Of a stretch of 64,000 nt of DNA, positions 10,351-21,362 are shown piece after piece (position 1 is the first letter of the stretch; every line of letters begins with the position of its first letter). The notes below the pieces were generated by a model, which was given only the letters and a program-made list of their open reading frames with translations, ran no database searches and had not been told where the DNA came from. The DNA lies in the NCBI GenBank assembly GCA_025201345.1, contig JAIXMG010000002.1, positions 1,488,001 through 1,552,000 of the forward strand. The letters are read 5' to 3'. This DNA comes from Thamnidium elegans. Its lineage: Eukaryota > Mucoromycota > Mucoromycetes > Mucorales > Mucoraceae. The position numbers were made by a program, and so were the translations under genes.

Positions 10351-13300
10351 ATGTCTGCTTCCACTATCAATACAATAAGCACCAGAAAAAGAAACAACTC
10401 AATAATACCTATCGAGTTTCGTAACGACGCCAATGGAGGAATGGAGCGAGCAGCTTTGGCTACAGTATTTGGAGTTAAAGAATACACCGAATCAAAAATC
10501 TTTTGGAACTCGGAAGAAGAAGAAGAAGAAACGACTAGTTTTAAACCAGTACAAAGAAGTATAAGTAAACGTAGTACCAACAGTCGTCATGTACAACATA
10601 ATTCTAATAGTCATAATAAAGTGTTGCCGATTATACCTGTTGTAAGTGAATTTGGTGATATATGGTCTCAAGTTAATCATAACACTACTCCAGAAAACAA
10701 CAATACACAATTCTCTATTTTACCACCTGCAGATTTATCGGATTATCCTCTCACTTTATTTGACCTTATAAAATCAGATGAAAATCCAAACCTAATCTTA
10801 TGGGGTATACATCATAATACTACAATACCACCTACTGCTCCTAATAATACGCATGAAGAGGATGACTTAAAAAAGAAAAAATCAAGATGGTCTGCACAAC
10901 AATTTTTACCTGATAGTTTAAGGAAAAAATCAACTTTAAATAACACTACTACTACTAATAACACTACTACTACTACTACTACTACTACTGCTACTACTAC
11001 TACTACTACTACTAATACCACTAATAATAATACTACTGTTGGAGAAACTCGTGTTATCGAAGCTGCAACTATTGAAAAACTGGTGGAAAAACTTACTATA
11101 TCACTAGGTACACCACTTTATATAAAATACAATTTAAACAAGCTAATTTATCTTTTTTAATACATGTTAGATTATACTTTTATGACAGACTTCTTTTTAA
11201 TATTTAGAGTTTTTATGACACCTTTACAACTATGTAAATTTTTAATTACAAGATTTAGATGGAGTATTGAAGATAATCAAGAAGAAAGGTGTATCGTTAG
11301 AATAAGGTAATAAAACAGGTGTTTAGTTTGTGTGTACCAATACTAATAAAAAAAACAACAGAACATTTGTTGTCATGAGACACTGGTTATTAAATTATTT
11401 TTTACATGATTTCATACCAAGTCGCGAATTACGTATTGAATTAACCAGTTTTTTAAATGCTATGCCATTTCATCCACTTATCAAACAATCACCGAGAGAT
11501 CAACGTATTATCAAGGGGCTAAAACGTGTTGTTCGAAGATTAAAAAAGATTTACTATGCTTCTTCTTCTTCTGCTACCAAGGTGCAAGTGATTGGTCCTC
11601 CTCCACTTACTTTAGAACAAGAAAAAGTAGTTGCCATGGTAAAAGATAAATTGTCTCAAAGCACAATTAAACAAAAAACTTTAAATATTGTCGATGGTAT
11701 CCATGTCGATGCTCGGCATAGTGGTAATACTGCCATAAAAAATACAAGTGCCGCTCCTGTTGTTGTTATTGGTAATTATCCTTCTAGAAAAAGACCTTCC
11801 TCTGTCTCTTCGGCTCCTATCATTCATAAATCACAAGATGCTGCTTCAGAGTGGTCGAAATTAAATAATGCTGATTATCAAGTTCGTAATGTATCTGATA
11901 ATTCATTAGAAAGCGCCATCTCTCCTGGTACGTCCGATAATGAACAACAAGAAGATGAAGAAGATGATGACGAAGATGATTTATCTGATTTTGAAGAAAC
12001 AGATCAAAGCTTTACTGATACCAATCAAATAAAAAGTGATGAATTATCAAAAAAATTGGAACAACTTCGTCAGCAACAAGAAGAAGAAGATGAAAGGAGT
12101 AGAGCAGAATTTTTTTTATCGAATTATACTTCAGACCCAACTGCAGTAACTGAAACTATTCTTTCTCAAAGTATAAGTCAAAATATGCGCTCCAAATCAT
12201 TTTATAGTGCACAATTAGCTATCCCCTCTGATCCTAATACACCCGATATTTATTATCCTGCTGCACACACCAATTATTTCGATACAAACCCTAATAATAA
12301 CTTAATTGGTTCTACCTCTTTTAATTCAATGGCATATCCTTCGGTAACTGATTCTGAAGTGGTTACACCTGCAGGCGATTACTTGACAAAAATCAATTTG
12401 AAAGAACCTCGTATAAGTAAAATATTATATGATCCTAAACATAAACCATTACCTTTGCTGGTTAATCCTACTGTGACTTCTTCTTCTTCTTCTTCTATTG
12501 CTTCCTATGTCAAAGCAAAACCGAAATGTCTTGTAAAAAATGATAATTCAGAAGCTTGGAGATTATCTATCAACGGTAAGCAGTCTTTACCAGAATCAAG
12601 ACACGGTGGTTCAAATCTAAGCGAGGTAACGTACATATACAGAATGCATATTTTAATACTTTCTAACAATTTATTTTTATTTTAGACTGCAAGTCATACA
12701 CCAAGGTCTAGAATAGTGGAAATTGATATAGATCATAACCATCATCATATTCCTCCACTACCCTCTTTTATCAAACCACATGATAACAAATCCATTGTAT
12801 TACAGTACTCTACCTCTTTAATGGCCCAACAATTTTGTTTAATTGAAAAGTCTATATTACTTGATATCAATTGGGAAGAGCTAGTGGATTGTAAATGGAC
12901 CAAAATGTCTACTTCATCTCCTTTATATCAACCGGATGCCAAGACCCTGGAAGGCGATGTAGGCCATTTACCAATTGGTCAGCAGGGTATGTATTCCAGA
13001 CAAAAGAGATTAAAACAACAAGAACAAAGGAACAATGATGCTTCTGAAAGAGGTATCGAAAGAGCTATTAATCGATTTAATGCTGTTTGCCAATGGGTAT
13101 CAAGTGAAATCGTTCAAACAAAGAATTTGGAAGATCGTGCTAGATTAATTGAAAAGTTTATTCGTTTAGCCAAAGTAAGTATTACACACGGATAATAATA
13201 CTACTAATACTAATATTCATATATATACTCGTAGAAGTGTAAAATGTATTGTAATTTTACTACATTAATTCAAATATTGTTGGGTTTACAATCTTCCTCT

Positions 13301-13846
13301 GTCTCTCGATTAGAAAAAACGTGGTCGTTAGTAAAAAAGAAGGAATTTAAAACTTTACAAGACCTGTCTACTTTTACTTCTCCAACAAAGAATTGGAAAA
13401 ACATTAGGGATTGTATGACTCAAGTAGCCGAAGAGTATGGTGAGTCACCTACAGAAATTCAAGTTCAAATTCCTCAAAGCAATAAAAAGAAACAGAGCAA
13501 GTCGTCTGTTACCATCAAGTTACCATTTGGTGGTTGTATACCCTTCTTGGGTATTTATCTATCGGATCTGGTATTCAATGCCGAACTTCCTTCTTTTTTA
13601 CCATCATCAAATAGTAATACAAGGCATCGAAACGCAGTAGATCAAGTATTGTCTCAACCCTTGGTACATTTTAGAAAGCATCGTATTACTGCTACAGTAA
13701 TTAAACGTGTACTGGTGTTTCAAAATCTAGCTAAAAGATATTCTTTTGAACCATCAAATGATACCTTATTGTACTCTACTTGTCTTCAAGTGACTTCTTT
13801 AGATCCTGATACCATATATAAAACAAGTTGTCAAATTGAAGACTAA
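10351..13846 (+). CDS. RasGEF-domain guanine nucleotide exchange factor
   Basis: Five exons (10351-11107, 11171-11306, 11362-12625, 12686-13174, 13235-13846) give 1085 residues. A RasGEF-N module around residues 230-350 is visible (MTDFFLIFRVFMTPLQLC, MRHWLLNYFLHDFIPS), and the catalytic CDC25-homology domain lies near the C-terminus, starting at LMAQQFCLIEKSILLDINWEEL and running through RLIEKFIRLAKKCKMYCNF to GGCIPFLGIYLSDLVF. Such proteins load Ras-type GTPases with GTP. The N-terminal half carries a Thr/Asn tract coded by ACT repeats, and the linker is Ser- and acid-rich. The arrangement (early RasGEF-N, long linker, C-terminal GEF) resembles Lte1 or Cdc25-like fungal GEFs; I cannot decide which GTPase it serves. 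The stop lies 32 bp from the convergent Mrc1 stop. Confidence 0.85.
10936..11036 (+). repeat. ACT-rich tract coding Thr/Asn
   Basis: Imperfect ACT/AAT trinucleotide repeat in exon 1 of the RasGEF gene, coding a Thr/Asn low-complexity stretch. It lies between the N-terminal region and the RasGEF-N domain and is likely length-polymorphic. Confidence 0.85.
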
Positions 13847-13878
13847 ATATATACATTTTATTGTAATAAATAATTTTC

Positions 13879-16750
13879 TTAAATATATTTAAACGCATCT
13901 TGCTTTTTGGTTAATGCACTCAATTTAGACTTTTTAGATTTATTGTCAGATTTGAGGAAACCACCAATAGTACTTGTAGTTGCTTCCTTTTTTTCATCCT
14001 TGGTTGATTTTGGTGTAGTCATACCGAATCCAACACGAGGTGAGTCTGATAAATGACCATTGGTTTCAGAAATAAGTCGTTTAAACCTATTCATATTGAC
14101 TGGTGAACTAAACATGGTCTTTGTCCTACGGTTATTAAGAGGTGAAAATGCTGTTTGCATTGTTTCTATTTGGAATTCTTCATTGTCATCATCTGCACTA
14201 GTGATTACTGTGTTTAAAAGACCCACTCTTAATGGTGATGCCATAGGATTAAATTCATCCTATATATGTAAATACTATAGTTAGACTCTGACCTTTTTTT
14301 TTTTTTTTTTTTTTTTTTGCTAATATAACTTTTTACCACAACTAAATCTTCTTCTTCTGAATATATATCCATCAAATCTTTATCTTCCTCTTCCTCTTCG
14401 TCATCCTCTTCTTGAATAACTAATTTGGTATGAACAACTTCAGTATTTTCTGGTTCCTCTGCTTCTGCTTCACTATCACTTAAAAATACTGTCACTTCCT
14501 CTCCTGGAATAGCCTGAGCAGCTTTAGCGAATGCTGAGGTTTTAGGATCACTCACTAAAAAAAAAGTGTTATTAGGTATACAGATATACTACCCATACAA
14601 AAAAAAATTTACTCAGGTTTTCTAATGGATCGCCACCCTTCTTTCTTAACAACTTGCGTCTTCTAGCCTCTGCAGCTCTACGGATAGCAATAAGGTCATT
14701 ATCCTCTTCATCGTAAAGATCAATATCGTCCAACATGATACCTGCTTCAGCAGCTGCCTTTTGTTTACGTAAACCGCCACCTGTTACATCCTTCAATAAC
14801 CTTTGAATCATATTGTGATCACTTTCAGCATCTTGTTTGCTAAATTAAAAAAAAGGAGTAAGTATAAATAGTGGTAATAATCATAATAAAAAATAAGCAT
14901 TACTTGAATGCATCTCTTAAGTCAGCTTCGTCAATATGTTCGTTATTCTCGTGTACTAATAGATCATCATCTTCAAATTCATCTAAATCTTCGCCGTTAT
15001 CTAAATCTTCACCACCAGCACCATAGTATTCATCCTCTTCTTCCTCAGCTTCCTCTTCGAAATATTCATTCTTTTCTTTAGGATCAGGTATAGATTTAGT
15101 TGTATATGTTCTATGTATAGTTACTGGTTCATCTATATCCATCGCATCATCATCAACATCTTCATCTTCTTCTTCTTCTTCTGCATCTGGTTGAATTACG
15201 CGTCGCTTAAGTCTACCAAGTGGTTTATCCTCAACATGTTCTTCTTCTACCTTTGTTTCCTTAGCTTTAAAGAAATTGGATATAGAATGTACAGGAACAG
15301 GGGCGGGTTTCTTTTTTGAAACGGCCTGTTCCTCTTCTTCGTCGTCACTATCCTCAAAGATGGATTTTTTAATTTTTTTATTCTTCCATCGTTTCATTGC
15401 CATGATACCCATATCAGTATTTTCTTCACTATCTTCATCATCATTTATCTTTCTCTTATTTAAAGCTTCAGTGTCAACTTCGTCATCTTCATCCTGACCA
15501 GATAATTGATTTAAATAATCGTCTTCTACTTCTTCTTCTTCTTCTTCATCTTTATAATCTTGGTCTTCTTCTTCGTTATCTTCATCATCAAGGTTATTAT
15601 TATTCTTATTTCTATCAAAATGCATTTTAATTTGAGCATCGATTAGTAAGGCATTCTTTTCCTTTTCCAATAACTTTTTAGCTCTCTCAGTAGCGGAAGT
15701 AAATTGACCACGAGCTTTAGCAGCTTCTTCCATTTTGATACGATGCATATAACCTTCATTTGTGATACGACTTAATAAAGATTTATTGTGATTACGAAAT
15801 GCAATAGTAGATTGTCTAGCAGGAGATAAAAGATGAATAGGTCTATCTGGAGATAATAATTTACTGGGATCGTTCATGATAACTAAATCATCGTCACTGG
15901 AATCATCTAATGGTACCTGGATCGGTTGTGATTGCTTTAACCTAGAAGAAACTTCCAATTGGCTAAGTGACATTGTCTCTCGTTCATCTCTTCTCTTTAC
16001 AAAATCTTCAAATGATTTTACGTTATATACAGGAGTTAATTTAACTTGATTTGCTCTTCTTGCACGTTCTGAATTGCGATGCATTTCTAATTCTTCCTTT
16101 TTACTTAGTGCTCGGTTATCATCAATTGAATCATCTGTATCAGAATTTAAAAATTCAGTAGTTCGAACCAAAGGTTCACCATTTTCATCTACTTTGATTT
16201 CATCATCTTTTTGCTTTCGTGTCTTTCTTCCTTTCTTTTTATTTACTGGCTTTTCTTCCTCTTCTTCTTCTTCATCGTCTGAATTTTCGTCAGCAAATTT
16301 TTTTAATACATTGTTTAAATTTTTCGCCTTTTGTTGTCTTGCTTGTTCTAAAATATTTATTGCCTTTCCTTTATCTCTCTTCTTTTTTTTCTCTCGAGGT
16401 TTGGTAAGTTTCTTTTTAGGTGTCTTTTCTTCACTTGGCATCAAGGGGAAGTTGGTAAATTTATTCTTGCTTGTTAAAGTACTATTGATTTCTTCAATAT
16501 TCACATTAGGTGCCTTATAAATAGAATCGTTATCTGATTCTGTATCGTCTTGTGTCGCACTAACATCATATGAATCCATACGCAAAATATTCTTTAAATT
16601 CTCAGAGATATTCATGTTGGCATAAGTATCATAATCAGCTAAAGAACTAAGACCATGTTCATCTTCCGAATCCGATTGCTCTTGATCACTCGAGATCTTT
16701 ACAAGTGGATCAAGGCCTCGAAGCGGTTGCGAATTGTCAAATATGTCCAT
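13879..16750 (-). CDS. MRC1: Mrc1/claspin-like replication checkpoint mediator
   Basis: Four exons on the complement (14904-16750, 14613-14839, 14337-14554, 13879-14259) give 890 residues. The protein is very acidic and rich in SD/SE and SQ/TQ sites (SATQDD, RQSTIAF), as in Mrc1 and claspin. The conserved MRC1 domain is recognisable in the second half: DEADLRDAFNKQDAESD, then LYDEEDNDLIAIRRAAEA and RRKLL, then ENLMSDPKTSAFAKAAQ across the exon 2/3 joint. Mrc1 travels with the replication fork, links polymerase to helicase and carries the Mec1/ATR signal to the Rad53-type kinase. A QPLRG box at the N-terminus and repeated acidic runs are visible. Start: the ATG at 16750 opens MDIFDNSQPLRG. GAA/GAT repeats give long Ser-rich false frames on the plus strand. 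Confidence 0.85.
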
Positions 16751-16915
16751 ATTTAAAGTTTTACTGGTGCAAAAAGAAAAAAGGATTTTTTTTCTTCGCG
16801 TTAAAAAATAGAAAGGGCGCGTTTTTTATTTTTTTTTTATTTCGTACTGTGACGGTTGTAATACATATAAAAAAGAGGCCAGAAGTGCAGACAAGCTTTT
16901 CTTTTTAATTAAATT

Positions 16916-18270
16916 CTATCGACTTCTTGGTCTTGGTATCAATTCAATATCTTCATCGGATCCATGGTTTAGACCTGACAAGTTGAAAGAAGAACCTACT
17001 TCCTGTTGCTCTAATAAGGTTTCTTCTTCTTCATCTTCAGAAGGTATACTCTGATGCGGTATACTTCTAGCAATTGAATCCAATAAATAAACACCAGTAA
17101 AAATAATAACAAATCCACATATTAATGACGCTACGTTGGTTGGATTATCTGTGTTGAAGCCATGAAATAAAATGGCCGATGCTACAATGGTAGCTGTTGT
17201 AAAGCAAACGAAATATATTGGATTTACTCTGTATGTATATATCAATGTGAGATAACGTTTTATATTTATACATGTATACGAGAGAAACTTACACATTGGT
17301 AGAAAACTGTTCTAATGCCTTGTTAAAATAATTCATTTGTACAATAATACAAATAACAACAATAATCCCAAATGCATAAGTAGAAGGATGTGTCAATTGA
17401 TTATTGCCAGCAAAAGTCAATTTTAAAGCGATACCAAATGCTTTAATAGCCATTACGGAAACTGAACCCACCAAGGAACAAATTGATATATAAACAAAAG
17501 GATTCTTGGAACCATATAATGGTACAACTTTGAAAATCATAAAGAAACTAACACTTAATACAAAAATACAATATATGATAAAACCTTTTTATATATGTAT
17601 ATGTGAGTCAACAATTTTTATTTTATTTTATAGTGTATACTACATACCTGGTTGTAAGGCATAATATAGTAATTCTTCGATAGAAGTTACGTCTTTATCC
17701 TCTGGAGCATGTAAAACAACTATAAATGCGCCTACGACAGATAATAAGCAACCAACTTTACCAATTGAGCCTAACTTTTCCTTTAAAAATATAGATGCAA
17801 ATATAGCACTATATATAAAAAAGTATTACTATACCATTATATATATACATATATACACACACATATATATATACTACCCAAGGATCACGCTTAATGCTCC
17901 CAACGGAGTTACTAAAATAGGCGGGGCAAATGAATATGCCGAAAAGTTCAATATTTCGCCAATAGCCACTAAAACAATTGTTAGTTTATATGAACTTGCC
18001 TCAAAATATAAACGATACTTTACTTGTTCCTATACCAGCCCACCAGGTCCAATTCTTTAAATAATGATGCTTTCCTTCTACCGCTGACACGCCTTTTATT
18101 TTATTTTTAAAAAAGGGGTTACTTGTTTCTTTCTTTTTTAAAAAAAAAGTATACATACCGTGTCTTCTTCTAGAACTCAAAAGGCCTTTCTTAGTTATCA
18201 CAAAAGAGAGACCAATAAATACACTGGAGCTCATGGCCAAGATGAGTCCAATGTATTTTTCTTGTAACAT
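16916..18270 (-). CDS. NIPA-family magnesium transporter-like protein
   Basis: Six exons on the complement (18159-18270, 18024-18092, 17878-17968, 17648-17808, 17293-17584, 16916-17228) give 345 residues. The protein starts [20 protein letters not shown] and carries the NIPA signatures [37 protein letters not shown] and [10 protein letters not shown], with about nine membrane segments. NIPA proteins belong to the DMT superfamily and are linked to Mg2+ transport in endosomal or plasma membranes. The C-terminal tail (from about residue 285) is hydrophilic with an acidic [12 protein letters not shown] patch: it holds a dileucine-like ETLLEQ, which could act as an endosomal sorting signal (inference). 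All splice joints fall inside conserved motifs, so the model is well supported. Confidence 0.9.
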
Positions 18271-18944
18271 TATAACTAAATAATAGATAAATAAAAAAAA
18301 GGGGCGTAAGAAATAAAACGAAAATATATTCCCATTCTTTGCTGAAAGGGGGAAAAAAACCAGTCGTCTTGTTTCTTTTTATGCAGACTATATACCATAT
18401 TCAAATTATTTTGTTATTAAAAAAAAAAACTCCGGGTTAATTTATACCCGTGGTTCGCTGCCATGATTTGTGTGACGTGTGACATTTTGTGTGACCTTTT
18501 TTTGTAGTGTTGCCTAGTTACAGTGAAATTTAAATGGTGATTGATATATACCAGCTATATATCTAATCTTTTGATTACTATTTAAGGTCTACTTTGGATT
18601 TTATTTGACAGACTTAATTATTTACCTGTGTAATAATTAAAGTACTTATTTATTTGTGGTATAGCAGGAAAATCACTATTTTCCCTTTTACATAAACGTC
18701 AGGCACAGATTATTTATGCATAAATAATCACAATAATCTTAAGCGGTTATCTTTAACACAATCAATTCAACTGTCATTGAATTCAAACCCCACTTTCATA
18801 TAAAATAACTATCCTTTTTCAAATTATTAAAAATTATCTTATTTTAGACTTTTAATGAATTTTATAACAATATATCACTAATTGTCGCATATCTTCTATA
18901 CCTGCTTTTGTCCCTCTCTCTTTCTAATAGAATATAACATAATA
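18271..18944. other. Intergenic region with perfect palindrome
   Basis: Upstream of the NIPA gene; AT-rich. Holds the 22-bp perfect palindrome at 18708-18729 and a 22-bp stretch at 18580-18601 (TATTTAAGG followed by TCTACTTTGGATTT) that recurs with one mismatch at 36529-36550. No gene seen. Confidence 0.45.
18708..18729. repeat. 22-bp perfect palindrome
   Basis: The sequence centred on ATGCAT with arms GATTATTT and AAATAATC is identical to its reverse complement over 22 bp. It could be a dimeric protein-binding site or a cruciform-prone relic next to the transposase fragment. Confidence 0.7.
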
Positions 18945-19563
18945 ATGAATACTTTTCTTTATGAAGATGGACAGGAAAACATTTTTAATGAAGGGGAAAA
19001 AGCTTACGATCCGATGGAGGATGTTTTAACATATGTCGATGATCCCAAAATAGTTCTTGAAACAATAACTAGTCGACAAACTTACTTGAGCGTTAAGCGC
19101 CCCAAAAAAAATTTGTTGAAGGGCTCTCAGTTATACAACAATTGCAGCGACTTCACCAGAGAAACGTTTATAGACTGTATGCTCGAGGATCCTCAAGAGC
19201 GTGGAACTGGTGACCAAGTTTGCAAGGGACTTAAATATTAATTACTGCACTGCTTTAAGATGGTGGAAGTATTACCGAAGGGACAGAAGAGGCTGTGTAT
19301 AAAAAGTCTGAACAAAACAGTAATCCAAAAAGCTCATTTACAACCGAGTATAACGAGCTATTTGGCTGTGGGATCTTAGTAAAATGACTGTGGGGTCTTA
19401 ATAAAACAGCTGTTGGTAATGACCTCCTGTTATATTCAGACGACATAATAAATAATTTGACTGAGCGATATGAAGACTTTACTATGTCAAAGTCGCAACT
19501 TAATAACCATTTACGAAACACAATGCTCATCACAATGAAAAAACCGACGTTTGAACCTGAGGC
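18945..19563 (+). pseudogene. Tc1/mariner (IS630-type) transposase relic, N-terminal part
   Basis: The frame opens at the ATG of MNTFLYEDGQENIFNEGE and keeps a helix-turn-helix region: CSDFTRETFIDCMLEDPQER, then after a one-base frameshift near 19219 VARDLNINYCTALRWWKYY. In-frame stops follow, then a readable stretch at about 19420-19560, LLLYSDDIINNLTERYEDF followed by SKSQLNNHLRNTMLI and KKPTFEPEA. This order of two HTH halves is that of the DNA-binding part of fungal Tc1/mariner transposases. The DDE catalytic domain that should follow is absent, replaced by the unrelated relic at 19578. The element cannot move. Confidence 0.65.
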
Positions 19564-19577
19564 CTGGTTCTGATTTA

Positions 19578-19793
19578 ATGAGCAAGATGTTATTCAATGA
19601 TCCCACGGTTGTGAACTTGGTTGTACAATCATTATTAGGTAGTATACTTGTCTATTATAAATGCACTAGCTTTTAATACGTATAATATATTATAGGTACA
19701 GACATTCCAGCAAACAGTTATGCCGTAACCTCAAATGAGTGGGCGGATGGTACAAGGTCTGACGTCGTTTACGCAGCTGAAGGCAAACTGTAG
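19578..19793 (+). pseudogene. Truncated repeat-family ORF, possibly PD-(D/E)XK nuclease-like
   Basis: An ATG frame with a plausible intron (exons 19578-19638 and 19696-19793) codes 52 residues, MSKMLFNDPTVVNLVVQ... joined to GTDIPANSYAVTSNEWADGT and SDVVYAAEGKL before a stop. The block with SDVVYAAE looks like the N-terminal part of a repeated ORF family that I associate with Mucorales, where an acidic catalytic motif follows; that part is missing here. The nuclease assignment rests on pattern memory and is weak. It directly abuts the transposase relic. Confidence 0.4.
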
Positions 19794-20273
19794 AGAAACA
19801 CTTTGATTTAACACAGAAAAATTAATAACAACAGGTAAATAAGATTAAAGTCTGAAATAAGATGGTTTTTATTAACTTGAAAAAGGATAGTTATTTTATA
19901 TGAAAGTGAGATTTGGGTTTTTGAAGAGGTATGTAAATGAGAAGAAAGGGGGGGGGGTAACATAAAATAAAGTATAAAATATAAAATTAAAAGGAAAATA
20001 TAATAAAATAATAGAAGAGCTTAAATATTAGAGTCACAGCTAGATTTCTTGTCTTTTTGATTGTTCAGCATTGATTGGTAGTGTCATAATTGATTAAATT
20101 ATTTTATTATAGAAGACTAGAAATACTGACAATCCTAAATATTTCCTTTCGTACTGCCATAATCTGGTTTTATAATACAAAAAACACCATGCAAAATTCA
20201 TTCCAGTAGCGTTTATATTAAAAAGAATGAATGATATAACAAAAAAAAAAGGTAATAATCTATACAACATTAT
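19794..20273. other. Intergenic DNA 3' of Tvp18 gene
   Basis: AT-rich, with a G-run at 19948-19957 and many short A tracts. No coding or RNA feature seen. Confidence 0.45.
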
Positions 20274-21092
20274 TTACACCTGTACCTCCGAGAAAACTAG
20301 AAAGAGGTGTAAGTTGCTAAAAAAAATGATGGTACCTCAAGAAGTTACTTACCCAGTACTAGCAAACGCTTGTCCCATAATGGCAGCAGCAACTAAATTT
20401 ATAAAAAAAGAAAAAGTTAGTAATATGTTCTTTTTGTAACGCTAGACTCTTACGATAACTAATAGCTGAAAGTAAAAGTACAACACCGCAAACAATCAAA
20501 GTAGAAGAACCTAATAAATGGGAGAGAAACATGACGATAGCAAACCTATACAAAATGTATCATTAATGATTTACATACTATATCCTCTCTCTTTCATATA
20601 TATTTACGCAAGGTACATAATTGCTCGAAACCAAGAGTTCTCAAAGCGCGATATAAATGCATCGCTAATTTATCATACAATTTAGTTACTTTCCAAATAA
20701 CGTTTATATTGCTTACAATTTTGGACTTGTAGGACAGAACTTTAGACAAAGTGGTATTTCCACAAATAATATTATAAGAGCAATCACCCTACATGGTACT
20801 AATTCGTTTATGTTACTGTTTTTTATTGTTGTACATAAACTTACCATCCTACAATACTAAAAACTATGTTTCCAAAAAAATTGACAACCCCCAAAGCAAT
20901 TAACACTACGATAAATAATATTAGTCACGACATAAAAAGAAATATTTTCTTTGTAAATAGACTTGCATATAACAGAAATAAGCCCTAACCTTTTGTGATA
21001 TTAGTTTTTGAATGAATATAAAAAACAAGGTATCGTTACCATTGTCCGTAAAGGGAAAAATTCATAGATTTGATTTCACCAAAGCAACCCAT
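20274..21092 (-). CDS. TVP18: Tvp18-like Golgi membrane protein
   Basis: Eight short exons on the complement (21040-21092, 20967-20989, 20845-20905, 20717-20788, 20608-20664, 20454-20545, 20353-20392, 20274-20316) give 146 residues. The order of motifs follows Tvp18: IKSMNFSLYGQW, then LGLISVILLIALGVVNFFGN, IVGWVIALIILFVEIPLCLK, FCPTSPKFDAFISRFE, NSWFRAIMYLA and GSSTLIVCGVVLLLSAISY, ending in GQAFASTG. Four membrane segments are expected. Tvp18 sits in late Golgi vesicles with Tvp15/Tvp23 family proteins; its role is not well defined. The second intron (20906-20966) needs a GC donor (gcaagt) to keep the frame; the other six are GT-AG. Most exons are under 30 codons, so a simple ORF scan misses the gene. 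Confidence 0.85.
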
Positions 21093-21362
21093 ATTGTTTC
21101 AAATAAAATATATCTTTCTAAAAAAAAAATGAAAGTAGTTAAGGAAGAATGAAAAGGACCTTATTACTTGGAAATATCTCCTCACTTTAACTGAAACATA
21201 AAAAACGTCAAGATAACTAATAAATAAAAGAAAACTACAAACAATAAATCTCGGGAAGAAAGGTTTTTATTTATTTATTTACTTGTTTTTTTTTTTACAA
21301 TAGCAATATATTTTTTTAAACAAGGTTTTCTTCTTTTTTTCTTTGTTATGGGGGAATCATAT

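Noticed and set aside
10812..11021. Minus-strand poly-Val frame
   Set aside because: Complement of the ACT repeat in the RasGEF gene.
15113..16520. Plus-strand Ser/Phe-rich frames across the Mrc1 gene
   Set aside because: They mirror GAA/GAT-rich acidic coding on the minus strand and have no motif or splice support.
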